Assembly: GCF_001552135.1 (NCBI RefSeq)
Contig: NZ_BCQP01000008.1
Location: 31,163 to 95,162 of the forward strand
DNA length: 64,000 nucleotides
Direction: 5' to 3'
DNA from: Actinomadura chibensis NBRC 106107
GTDB taxonomy: Bacteria; Actinomycetota; Actinomycetes; Streptosporangiales; Streptosporangiaceae
In this document: piece after piece, positions 40,695 to 48,457 of the stretch
Position numbering within the stretch: the stretch's first letter is position 1
How the letters are laid out: each line of letters begins with the position of its first letter
Made by a program: the position numbers and the translations under genes
Notes under the pieces: model-generated
What the model was told of the DNA's origin: nothing
The model's database searches: none
What the model saw: only the letters and a program-made list of their open reading frames with translations

Positions 40695-41495
40695 ATGGTG
40701 CAGGTCGCGGTGGCGCAGTTCGCGCCGGGCGTGGACAAGGACGAGAACCTCGCGACGATCGGCAAGCTCGCGGGCGAGGCGGCCGGGCGGGGCGCGGCGG
40801 TCGTCGTGTTCCCCGAGTTCGCCATGTTCACCGCGCCGAAGCTCGACCAGCGGTTCCTGGACTCGGCCGAGCCGCTCGGCGGGCCGTTCACCACCGGGCT
40901 CGCGGAGCTGGCGGCCCGGCTCGGCGTCCACGTCGTCGCGGGCGTCAACGAGCGGCTGGACGACCCCGGCCGCATCTCCAACACGCTCCTCGCCATCGAC
41001 CCGGGCGGGGACGTCGTCGCCGAGTACCGCAAGCTCCACCTGTACGACGCGTTCGGGTACAAGGAGTCGGACGTGGTCCGCCCCGGCGGGATCGGGGAGC
41101 CGGAGACGTTCAAGGTCGAGGGCGTCACGTTCGGCATGCAGACCTGCTACGACGTGCGGTTCCCCGAGGTGACGCGGCGGATCGTGGACGCGGGCGCCGA
41201 CGTCCTCGCGCTGCCCGCCGACTGGGTCCCGGGCCCGCTGAAGGAGGACCACTGGCGGACGCTCGTCCGGGCCCGCGCGATCGAGAACACCGTCTACGTC
41301 GCCGCCGCCGGGCAGTGCGCCCCGACCGGCGCCGGGAACAGCATGGTCGTCGACCCGATGGGCGTGGTGGCGGCCGGGCTGGGCGACGGGACGGGCGTGG
41401 CGTCCGCCGAGGTGTCGCCCGAGCGGATCGCGGCCGTCCGGAAGACGAACCCGGCGCTGAGCCTGCGCCGCTTCACCGTCGCGCCCGTCCGCTGA
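40695..41495 (+). CDS. Nitrilase-superfamily carbon-nitrogen hydrolase
   Basis: This 266-residue protein has the Glu-Lys-Cys triad: Glu in 'VVFPEFAMF' (about 40), Lys in 'EYRKLHLYDAF' (about 113) and Cys in 'GMQTCYDVRFPE' (about 150). The sequence is closest in style to Nit1-type amidases that repair deaminated glutathione or related omega-amides. The precise substrate cannot be told, and glutathione is usually absent in actinobacteria. It follows the helicase by 15 bases and is probably cotranscribed. Confidence 0.88.
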   Translation: MVQVAVAQFAPGVDKDENLATIGKLAGEAAGRGAAVVVFPEFAMFTAPKLDQRFLDSAEPLGGPFTTGLAELAARLGVHVVAGVNERLDDPGRISNTLLAIDPGGDVVAEYRKLHLYDAFGYKESDVVRPGGIGEPETFKVEGVTFGMQTCYDVRFPEVTRRIVDAGADVLALPADWVPGPLKEDHWRTLVRARAIENTVYVAAAGQCAPTGAGNSMVVDPMGVVAAGLGDGTGVASAEVSPERIAAVRKTNPALSLRRFTVAPVR

Positions 41496-41504
41496 GGGGC
41501 TCCC

Positions 41505-41534
41505 TTGACATTTGAGTGAGGGCTCACTCAAATG
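41505..41534 (+). promoter_or_regulatory. Strong promoter overlapped by an 11-bp inverted repeat
   Basis: TTGACA at 41505-41510 and TCAAAT at 41528-41533 are separated by exactly 17 bases. The arms CATTTGAGTGA (41509-41519) and TCACTCAAATG (41524-41534) are a perfect inverted repeat around GGGC. A regulator bound there would cover both -35 and -10, so a TetR-type repressor is expected. The next gene downstream is the LLM oxidoreductase. Confidence 0.75.
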
Positions 41535-41567
41535 GTGCGGAGCATCCGACGGCGACGGAGGGCACCC

Positions 41568-42410
41568 ATGGGGGATCGACGGTTCCGGTTCGCGGTGATG
41601 GCGTGGGGCGCGCGGGACGGCGCCGCGTGGGCGGCGCAGGCGCGGCGCGCGGAGGAGCTCGGCTACTCGACGCTGCTGACGCCCGACACGTCCGGCTCGG
41701 TGATGCCCGCGGCGGCGCTCGCCGCGGCGGCGGGCGCGACGGCGACGCTGCGGCTCGGCACGTTCGTGCTGTCCGCGGCGACCCGTCCGCCGAACGTGAT
41801 CGCCTGGGAGGCCGCCTCGATGGCGTTCGTCACCGGCGACCGGTTCGAGCTCGGGATCGGCGCGGGACGCCCCGGCGGCGAGCGGGACGCGGAGCTGTTC
41901 GGCGTCCCCCACGGCTCGCCCGCCGAGCGGCTCGCCCGCGTGGAGCAGGTGATCGACGCGGTCGCGCACCCGCCGGAGGGCCTCTACACCGGGACGGGCG
42001 TGCCGCCGCGCGTGCTCGTCGCCGGGTCCCGGCCACGGATGCTGCGGCTCGCCGCGCGGCGGGCGGACACGGTCGCGTTCGGCGTCCCGCCGCTCACCGA
42101 CGACGCGGGGCTGCGCGGGCTGGTCGGCATCGTCCGCGAGGCGGCGGGGGAGCGGTTCGACGACCTGGAGCTCTGCACCCAGGTCCATGTCGTCGGCGAC
42201 GACGTCCCGGAGGGGATGGCGCGGCAGATGGGCGTGGACGCGGCGGAGCTGGCGTCGGCGAAGGCGATCGCGATGCTGTCCGGCACGCCCCGGGAGATGG
42301 CCGACACGCTCGCCCGGCGGCGCGACGAGCTGGGCGTGTCGTACGTGTCGGTCTCGTCGGCGTTCATGGAGGAGTTCGCGCCCGTGGTGGAGGCGCTCAC
42401 CGGGCGCTGA
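41568..42410 (+). CDS. LLM-class F420-dependent oxidoreductase
   Basis: This 280-residue luciferase-like protein starts 'FRFAVMAWGARDGAAWAAQARRAEELGY' and has 'RLGTFVLSAATRPPNVIAWEAASM' and 'FELGIGAGRPGGERDAELFG', which fit the TIM-barrel family that uses F420 or FMN. Actinobacterial members mostly use F420. GGAGGG precedes ATG 41568; the frame is open to 41532, but that would put the start inside the promoter. The strong upstream palindrome suggests it is repressed until a ligand, perhaps its substrate, is present. Confidence 0.88.
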   Translation: MGDRRFRFAVMAWGARDGAAWAAQARRAEELGYSTLLTPDTSGSVMPAAALAAAAGATATLRLGTFVLSAATRPPNVIAWEAASMAFVTGDRFELGIGAGRPGGERDAELFGVPHGSPAERLARVEQVIDAVAHPPEGLYTGTGVPPRVLVAGSRPRMLRLAARRADTVAFGVPPLTDDAGLRGLVGIVREAAGERFDDLELCTQVHVVGDDVPEGMARQMGVDAAELASAKAIAMLSGTPREMADTLARRRDELGVSYVSVSSAFMEEFAPVVEALTGR

Positions 42411-42500
42411 CCGCCGGTCGGGCGCCGACAGGGTATCGAGGCGGCAACGGTCGCGGCGTTTCCCCGTGTCCATTCGGATGCGGAGCGTAACCATCGGTGG

Positions 42501-43019
42501 GTGCGTCTTTCGTCGAAGGTTCCGCCCGCCGGGTACACCCGCGCGGGGCCCAGCTCGCCGCGCCGCCGTCCGCCGCTCCGGACGGCCGTGACGGCGGCGG
42601 TCGCGGCCGTCCTCGGCGCAGGGGTGGTGCTGGCCGCCGTGCTCGCCATCGGGCACGGGACGGCCGGCCGCCCGGCCCCCGTCCGTCCCGCCGCGCCGGA
42701 CGCGGTCACGCCGTCGTCGGTCCCGGCGCCGCCGCCCGCGCCGAAGGGCGGCGAAGCCGGACCGGGACGCGCGAGCGCCGAGCCGAAACGGGGAATGGGC
42801 GGGTCCGCGAAGCCGCGCCGGGCCCGGGCGGCTCCGACGCGGAAGCGCCACGCCGTCCGCGGGCGCCCGCGCTCGCGTCCCTCGAAGCGCCCGAAGGCCA
42901 GGCCGCGGTCGGGCGTGCCGCCGTGGGTGCGGGCCGAGTGCGCCCGCCGCTTCCCGGACGACCCGCTCCGCCGGAGCGCCTGCGCCGCCGTCCTCAGCGG
43001 CCAGTTCGGCGGCCCCTGA
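42501..43019 (+). CDS. Membrane-anchored Pro/Arg-rich protein
   Basis: This 172-residue protein has a basic N-terminus, a membrane segment at about residues 28-50 ('AVTAAVAAVLGAGVVLAAVLAI'), a disordered Pro/Ala/Arg/Lys-rich stretch, and a short ordered C-terminus 'VPPWVRAECARRFPDDPLRRSACAAVL' with two cysteines. It is probably anchored with its C-terminus outside. TAACCA seven bases before GTG 42501 suggests a leaderless start. Family not recognised. Convergent with the Clp-N gene, only 14 bases apart. Confidence 0.65.
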   Translation: MRLSSKVPPAGYTRAGPSSPRRRPPLRTAVTAAVAAVLGAGVVLAAVLAIGHGTAGRPAPVRPAAPDAVTPSSVPAPPPAPKGGEAGPGRASAEPKRGMGGSAKPRRARAAPTRKRHAVRGRPRSRPSKRPKARPRSGVPPWVRAECARRFPDDPLRRSACAAVLSGQFGGP

Positions 43020-43033
43020 CCGGGGGCCTCGGG

Positions 43034-43579
43034 TCAGGCGGCCTGCGACCGCGTCAGCCGCTCGGCCTCGGCGCGGAGCGCGGGCAGGTCGACACCGGCC
43101 TCGGCCGCGAGCCGCGCCGACAGGAACCCCTCGTCCTGGAGGAGGCCGAGCAGCAGGTGGCCCGTGCGGATGTCTCCCGACTTGAGCCGGATCGACTGCC
43201 GCAGGCTCAGCTCCAGGGCCTTCTTCGCCCTCGGCGTGAACGGGATGTGCCCCTTGCGGACGGGTTTGCGCGCGCCCGCGGGGACGTCGAGGGCGCCCTC
43301 GCCGAACGTCCGCTCCGTCGCCTCCCGGACGGCGTCGAGGTCGATGCCGAGCGTGCTCAGCGCCTCGGGGTCCAGCGGGTCCCCCCGGTGGGCGAGCCGT
43401 GCCCGGACGTCGTCGGCGGTCAGCCCGTGCGCGGCCGCGGCCCGCGCCTCCGGGCAGTCCGCGGCGAGGAGGGCGAGCAGCAGGTGCTCGGTTCCGATGT
43501 GGTGGTGCCGCAGGCGCCGGGCCTCCTCCTGCGCGCCGACGACGATCTCCCGCGCGTCGGCGGTGAAGCGCTCGAACAT
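43034..43579 (-). CDS. Stand-alone Clp N-terminal-domain protein
   Basis: This 181-residue protein has two Clp_N repeats, 'ERFTADAREIVVGAQEEARRLRHHHIGTEHLLLALL' at the start and 'FTPRAKKALELSLRQSIRLKSGDIRTGHLLLGLL' in the second half. These are substrate- or adaptor-binding modules of ClpC/ClpA without the ATPase. It could compete for or present substrates and adaptors to ClpC. AGGAGG precedes ATG 43579, and it begins four bases after the HTH gene, so both share the operator-controlled promoter. Confidence 0.9.
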   Translation of the reverse strand: MFERFTADAREIVVGAQEEARRLRHHHIGTEHLLLALLAADCPEARAAAAHGLTADDVRARLAHRGDPLDPEALSTLGIDLDAVREATERTFGEGALDVPAGARKPVRKGHIPFTPRAKKALELSLRQSIRLKSGDIRTGHLLLGLLQDEGFLSARLAAEAGVDLPALRAEAERLTRSQAA

Positions 43580-43583
43580 CCCG

Positions 43584-43817
43584 CTAGTCCTCCTTCTTCA
43601 GAATGCGGCGCCTGCCGCCGTGCTTCTTGTGGACGGCCTGCCTGCTCACCCCGAGGCACACCGCGATCTCCTGCCAGGACCAGCCCTGCTCGCGGGCGCT
43701 CGCGACCTGCAGCGCCTCCAGGCGCTCGGACAGCTCGCGCAGCGCGCGGACGGCCCGCAGCCCGACCGCCGGGTCCCGGCTGCTCGCCTCCTGGGCGAGC
43801 GTCACTCCATCGCTCAT
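43584..43817 (-). CDS. Small HTH regulator upstream of the Clp-N gene
   Basis: This 77-residue protein has a helix-turn-helix 'SWQEIAVCLGVSRQAVHKKHGG' after an N-terminal helix for dimerisation. The basic C-terminus 'RRRILKKED' probably contacts DNA. I chose ATG 43817 because TACATT lies seven bases upstream, predicting a leaderless mRNA; a TTG at 43826 is less likely. Two inverted repeats overlap its promoter, so it is probably autoregulated and also controls the Clp-N gene behind it. Confidence 0.82.
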   Translation of the reverse strand: MSDGVTLAQEASSRDPAVGLRAVRALRELSERLEALQVASAREQGWSWQEIAVCLGVSRQAVHKKHGGRRRILKKED

Positions 43818-43820
43818 GCC

Positions 43821-43866
43821 TGTCAATGTAGGTTGACGCCGGAGGCGATGTCAACCCATGTTGACA
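43821..43866 (-). promoter_or_regulatory. Promoter with two TGTCAA-N6-TTGACR operators
   Basis: Site one TGTCAATGTAGGTTGACG (43821-43838) and site two TGTCAACCCATGTTGACA (43849-43866) share the arms TGTCAA/TTGACR and lie 28 bp apart centre to centre. On the minus strand site two provides TTGACA as the -35, and TACATT within site one is the -10, with an 18-base spacer. The start codon is seven bases beyond. Binding would therefore block the promoter fully. Confidence 0.8.
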
Positions 43867-43877
43867 CCCCTCGGGGC

Positions 43878-44897
43878 TCAGCGGACGGCGATCAGGGTCG
43901 TCAGGAGGTCGTCGAGGGTGACGAGGCCGGCGGCGCGCCCGTCCGGGGCGACGGCGAGGCCGAGATGGCTGTGGTGCCGCTTCAGGATCGCGACGGCCTG
44001 GCCGACCGGCGTCGCGATCGGCATCGCGGGGACCGGGTGCGCCAGCTCGTCGGCCGGGGTCGCGCGGCCCCGCGCGCGGGCCAGGTAGGCGTCCCGGACG
44101 TGCACCATCCGCGCCGCGCCGGACCGTCCGCCGCCGCGCAGCACGATCCGCAGGCTGCCGGTCTCGACGGCGGCGTCGATCACCTCCTGCGGGGTCGCCG
44201 CCGCGGGCACCGACACCACCTCCGAGACCGGGACGACGAGGTCGGCGAGCGGGGCGCGCGGCGCGTCCAGCGCGGCGGTGAGCAGTGTCAGCTCGGTGTC
44301 GCCGATCAGCCCGAGGCGCCGCGAGTCGAGCGCGATGCTGCGCAGCTGCTCCGGCGTCCGCGACACCTCCCGCGCGTTCACCGGCTGGACGCGGACGAGC
44401 CGCAGCAGCAGGTTCGTCGTCCCGTTCAGCGCGGCGAGCAGCGGCCGGACGACGGTCGCGAACCCGCGGAACGGCAGCCCGAGCGCCGCCGCCGCCCGCT
44501 CCGGATCGGTGATCGCCACCGACTTCGGCGCCATCTCGCCGACGACCATGTGCAGGAACGTCACGAGCGCCAGCGCGAGGACGAACGCCACCGCGTGCGC
44601 CGCCCCGGACGGCAGCCCCGCCGCGTGGAACGGCGGGAGGAGCGTCTCCGCGAACACCGGCTCGGACACGAGCCCGAGGCCGAGCGAGCACATCGTGATG
44701 CCGAGCTGCGCCCCGGCGAGCGTGAGCGACAGCTCGTCGATCCCGGCGACCGCCGCGGCGGCGGCCCGGCCGCCCCGCGCCGCGGTCCGCTCCAGCCGCG
44801 GCCGCCGGGCCGCGACCAGCGCGAACTCGGTGGCGACGAAGAAGCCGTTCGCGGCGAGCAGGGCGAGCGTGACGGGCGCGCCCAGGGCCAGGTTCAT
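43878..44897 (-). CDS. CNNM/CBS-domain transporter, short form
   Basis: This 339-residue membrane protein has a DUF21/CNNM transmembrane domain with four helices, the conserved 'GITMCSLGLGLVSEP' and 'VVGEMAPKSVAI', then a CBS pair. It lacks the C-terminal CorC_HlyC domain of the next gene. The family is linked to magnesium or cobalt movement. ATG 44897 overlaps the stop of the longer paralogue (ATGA), so the two are coupled and may form a heterodimer. Confidence 0.88.
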   Translation of the reverse strand: MNLALGAPVTLALLAANGFFVATEFALVAARRPRLERTAARGGRAAAAAVAGIDELSLTLAGAQLGITMCSLGLGLVSEPVFAETLLPPFHAAGLPSGAAHAVAFVLALALVTFLHMVVGEMAPKSVAITDPERAAAALGLPFRGFATVVRPLLAALNGTTNLLLRLVRVQPVNAREVSRTPEQLRSIALDSRRLGLIGDTELTLLTAALDAPRAPLADLVVPVSEVVSVPAAATPQEVIDAAVETGSLRIVLRGGGRSGAARMVHVRDAYLARARGRATPADELAHPVPAMPIATPVGQAVAILKRHHSHLGLAVAPDGRAAGLVTLDDLLTTLIAVR

Positions 44898-46243
44898 CGC
44901 CGCTCCTCCCGCCCCTCCGCCGCGGCCCGCACGACGGTGCGGACCCGGATCAGCCCCGGCACGTGCCGCCGGACGGTCAGCACCTCGATCACGGCGGTGC
45001 GGGCGGGCTCGTCCAGCCGTTCCGGCGGGAGGTCGACGGTCACCACGTCCCCGCGCCGCGCGACCCGGCCGAGCCGCTTCAGCAGGAGGCCCGCGACGGT
45101 CTCGTAGTCGCCTTCGGGGAGCCCGATGCCCGTCTCGTGGGCGACCTCGTCCATCCGGAGCCCGGCGTCGGTCGTCCACCACTCGCCGGTGCGGATCGCG
45201 ACGTCCTCGTCGGGCTCGTTCTCGTCGGCGATCTCACCGACCAGCTCCTCGGAGACGTCCTCCCAGGTCACGATGCCCGCGAAGCCGCCGTACTCGTCCA
45301 CGACGCAGGCGAAGGGCGCGGCGGCGCCCTGCAGCCGGAGGACGACGTCCGGCAGCGGCAGCGACGACGGCAGCAGCAGCGGCTCCCGCGCGATCGCGCG
45401 GACCTCGGTGCGCTCCGCCTCCTCCGGGCTGAGCCGGATCAGCTCCGCCAGGCCGACGACGCCGACGAGGTCGTCGACGCTGTCGCCGACGACCGGGTAC
45501 CGGGAGTGGCCGCTCGCCGAGATCACGTCGTCCAGCTCGGCGGCGCGGGCGGACGCGGGCACGGTCACCACGTCCACGCGCGGGATCATCACCTCCTCGG
45601 CGTCCAGCTCGGCGAACACGAGGGCGCGCTCCAGCAGGTCGGCGTGGCCCGCCTGGAGCTTCTCGCCGGACTCGCCGATGATGTGCCCGAGCTCCTCCAG
45701 CGTCGCGCCGTGGTGCAGCTCCTCGACCGGCTCGATGCCGACCGCGCGGACGAGCCGGTTCGCCGCCGCGTCGAACAGCCTGATCAGCGGCCCCGCCACC
45801 GTCAGGTACACGAGCGTGGACGCGGCCAGCGCCCGCGCCATCGGCTCCGCCTTCGCCAGCGCCAGGTTCTTCGGGAACAGCTCGCCCAGCACCATCTGCA
45901 GGACGGTCGCGATCCCGAACCCGAGCGCCACCGCGAGCCCGGCCGACAGCGCCGCCGGGACCCCGGCCGCGTCCAGCGCCGGGTCGATCAGGTCGCCCAG
46001 CGCGGGCTTGGCGATGAACCCGACGACCAGGGCGGTGACCGTGATGCCGAGCTGCGCCCCGGACAGCATGAACGACAGCCGTCCCATGACGCGCACCGCC
46101 CGCGCGGCGGCCCGGTCGCCCTCGGCGGCGCGCTGGTCGAGCACCGGACGGTCCGCCGTGACGAACGCGAACTCCTGCGCCACGAAGTAGCCCGTCGCGG
46201 CGGTCAGCACGAGGACGGCCAGCAGTCCCAGCCCCGCGATCAC
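44894..46243 (-). CDS. CNNM/CBS/CorC transporter, long form
   Basis: This 449-residue protein has a DUF21/CNNM membrane domain ('GAQLGITVTALVVGFIAKP', 'VLGELFPKNLAL'), a CBS pair with 'VMIPRVDVVTVPASARAAEL', and a C-terminal CorC_HlyC domain ('DYETVAGLLLKRLGRV'). It is often annotated as hemolysin-like, but the known role of the family is Mg2+/Co2+ transport or resistance. Start GTG 46243. It is the first gene of the two-gene operon. Confidence 0.9.
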   Translation of the reverse strand: MIAGLGLLAVLVLTAATGYFVAQEFAFVTADRPVLDQRAAEGDRAAARAVRVMGRLSFMLSGAQLGITVTALVVGFIAKPALGDLIDPALDAAGVPAALSAGLAVALGFGIATVLQMVLGELFPKNLALAKAEPMARALAASTLVYLTVAGPLIRLFDAAANRLVRAVGIEPVEELHHGATLEELGHIIGESGEKLQAGHADLLERALVFAELDAEEVMIPRVDVVTVPASARAAELDDVISASGHSRYPVVGDSVDDLVGVVGLAELIRLSPEEAERTEVRAIAREPLLLPSSLPLPDVVLRLQGAAAPFACVVDEYGGFAGIVTWEDVSEELVGEIADENEPDEDVAIRTGEWWTTDAGLRMDEVAHETGIGLPEGDYETVAGLLLKRLGRVARRGDVVTVDLPPERLDEPARTAVIEVLTVRRHVPGLIRVRTVVRAAAEGREERR

Positions 46244-46387
46244 CCTGCGCTCCCTTCGCCTCCGGTCGCTGTGCGAGATCTTCCTACCCGCTCTCCCAAC
46301 GGGCGATCAGGACGGTTATCTACCGCTCTGTGTGGAATGAACCATGGACGAGCAGAGGCCGCGGCCACCGGATGCGAGGGGGCGCCC

Positions 46388-47347
46388 ATGCCCAAGCCGT
46401 TCGCGTCGTCCGCAGATCTGGGCGACAAGACCCCGACCCTGGAGATCCTGGCCGACGGCGTGTACGCGCTCACCGCCGAGGGCGACCCGAACATCGGCGC
46501 CGTCGAGGGCGAGGACTTCCTCGTCTGCTTCGAGGCCCTCGCCACGCCCGCCGCCGCCCGGGACTGGCTCACGGTGCTGCGGGCGCACACCGACAAGCCG
46601 ATCCGGTACCTCGTCCTCTCGCACTACCACGCCGTCCGGACGCTCGGCGCGAGCGCGTTCGGCGCGCCCGTGGTCATCGCCCACGACCGCACCCGCTCGC
46701 TGATCGCCGAGCGCGGCAAGCAGGACTGGGAGTCCGAGCTCGGCCGGATGCCCCGGCTGTTCAAGGACCCGGACGGCATCCCCGGCCTCACCTGGCCGAC
46801 CGTGACGTTCTCCAGCACGCTCACCATCGACCTCGGCGGCGACCGCGGCGACCTCGACCTCGCCCACTGCGGGCGCGGCCACACCGAGGGCGACATCGTG
46901 GCCTGGCTGCCCCGGCACCGGATCCTGTTCGCCGGGGACCTCGTCGAGACGCAGGCCGCCCTCTACACCGGGGACGCCTTCCACCGCGAATGGGCGACCG
47001 GGACGCTCGACCACGTCGCCTCGTTCGGCGCGGAGACGCTCGTCGGCGGGCGCGGCGCGGTCGCGCACGGCCGGGACGAGGCGGCCGCCGCCGTCGCGCA
47101 GACCCGCGACTTCCTGGACACGATGATCCGCGAGACCGGCCGGGTCAAGGACGCGGGCGGCACGCTCAAGGACGCCTTCGAGGCCGTCCACGGCGCGCTC
47201 GCGCCCGCCTACGGCCGCTGGCCGATCTTCGAGCACTGCCTGCCGTTCGACGTGTCCCGCCTCTGGGACGAGATGGACGGCGTCGAACGTCCCCGGATCT
47301 GGACGGCCGACCGCGACCGCGAGGTCTGGGCCGCGCTACAGGACTGA
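46388..47347 (+). CDS. MBL-fold metallohydrolase with altered metal motif
   Basis: This 319-residue protein has the metallo-beta-lactamase fold, with 'VLSHYHAVRTLGASAFGA' where HxHxDH is expected, then 'HCGRGHTEGDIVAWLP' and 'ILFAGDLVE'. The Asp and third His of the first motif are Val and Arg, so the second metal site is lost or changed. It is a cytoplasmic protein with no signal. Function unknown: a hydrolase with one metal, or a redox or binding protein. GAGGGGG precedes ATG 46388; an ATG 17 codons earlier is in frame. Confidence 0.82.
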   Translation: MPKPFASSADLGDKTPTLEILADGVYALTAEGDPNIGAVEGEDFLVCFEALATPAAARDWLTVLRAHTDKPIRYLVLSHYHAVRTLGASAFGAPVVIAHDRTRSLIAERGKQDWESELGRMPRLFKDPDGIPGLTWPTVTFSSTLTIDLGGDRGDLDLAHCGRGHTEGDIVAWLPRHRILFAGDLVETQAALYTGDAFHREWATGTLDHVASFGAETLVGGRGAVAHGRDEAAAAVAQTRDFLDTMIRETGRVKDAGGTLKDAFEAVHGALAPAYGRWPIFEHCLPFDVSRLWDEMDGVERPRIWTADRDREVWAALQD

Positions 47348-47442
47348 CCCGGCGATGGGCCCGCGGCAGCGTCCGATGTCCGGATCCCGTGACATTCGCG
47401 GAGCCGGGCGGCCCGCCTGCCTAGGGTCGGTGGGGAGTGCCC

Positions 47443-48447
47443 ATGAATGAGGAGATCCGCCCCCGTCCGGTGTTCGATCCCGGCGTCCCCGGCGACGACC
47501 GCGCCGTCCTCGCCGCCGCGCCGGAACGGCTCGTCCCGGCCTGCCGCCCCGCCCCGCCGCGGCCGCGGCTGCGCCCCGCCACGGTCGTCGCGCGGCTGGT
47601 CTGGATACCGGTGTTCGCGTTCTTCTACGGCGTGCTGCCCGGCGGGTGGCTGCGCCTGTTCCTGCTCGCCTCGCTCGACGGGGACGACCTCGTCGGGGGC
47701 GCCGCGCGGTGGGGGAGGGCGCCCATCGTCGCGATGATGGTCACGCCCGCGCTGCAGATCCTCCTGCTCCTGCTCGGGCAGACCGAGGCGGCCTTCCTGC
47801 TCGCCGCGGTGAGCTTCACCGGGTGGACGGTCGGCGCGCTGCGCTACGTCCGCGAGCCCGCCGCCGCCCGCGCCGCGCGCGAGCACCACGGGTCCTACCT
47901 GCTGCCGGGCGACTTCGACGGGCCCGCGGCGCGGCTGCTCGTCCGGGCGCAGCGGGCCGTCGACGCCGTCCTCGGGTCGCGGTCGCACGGCGCCGGGCTC
48001 CTCGACGACGTCAACAACACCGTCGTCCTGCCGAGGCAGGAATGGGAGATCGCGTGCGCGCTCGCCGAGCACACCCGGCTGCGCCGGGAACGCGTCGCGC
48101 AGCAGCCCGAACGGCTGTCGCCGGAGGTGCGCGCCCTGCTCGAACCGCAGGACCGGGCGCTCGCGGCGTCGGTCCGGTCCGTCACCGGGCGGATCGAGGC
48201 GCTGGAGGCGTACGCGCGGCGGGCGGAGGAGGCCGACGACGCCTTTCACGAGTCGCGCGTCCTGCAGGGGCTGCCCGAGCAGAACGCCCGCTACCGCGAC
48301 CTGCTCGCGAGCACGGTCGGGGACGAGCTGGCGGGCGCGGAGATCCGCGGGATGGCCGACGAGGCGCGCCGCGCCGAGCGGGCGCTGCGCGACCGCGGCA
48401 CGAGCGCTCGGCGCGCGGACCGCGACCTCACCCTCCCCGGCGAGTGA
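47443..48447 (+). CDS. Membrane protein of unknown function
   Basis: This 334-residue protein has a Pro/Arg-rich N-terminus, two to three hydrophobic segments at about residues 45-130 ('VWIPVFAFFYGVLPGGWL', 'LQILLLLLGQTEAAFLL'), and a long helical, charged C-terminal half ending in Arg/Asp-rich sequence. No family recognised. The helical part could be cytoplasmic and oligomerise. I chose ATG 47443 with GGGGAG six bases upstream; GTG 47437 is in frame. Convergent with the channel gene. Confidence 0.72.
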   Translation: MNEEIRPRPVFDPGVPGDDRAVLAAAPERLVPACRPAPPRPRLRPATVVARLVWIPVFAFFYGVLPGGWLRLFLLASLDGDDLVGGAARWGRAPIVAMMVTPALQILLLLLGQTEAAFLLAAVSFTGWTVGALRYVREPAAARAAREHHGSYLLPGDFDGPAARLLVRAQRAVDAVLGSRSHGAGLLDDVNNTVVLPRQEWEIACALAEHTRLRRERVAQQPERLSPEVRALLEPQDRALAASVRSVTGRIEALEAYARRAEEADDAFHESRVLQGLPEQNARYRDLLASTVGDELAGAEIRGMADEARRAERALRDRGTSARRADRDLTLPGE

Positions 48448-48457
48448 TCCGCCGCGG

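Noticed and set aside
38109..42851. 1580-residue minus-strand ORF opposite the helicase and amidase genes
   Set aside because: It is an open mirror frame of confirmed plus-strand genes, caused by high GC, and has no recognisable domain.
43011..43028. Terminator between the convergent Pro/Arg-rich and Clp-N genes
   Set aside because: GGCCCC/GGGGCC is only six pairs and lies inside a coding end; symmetry this short is expected by chance here.
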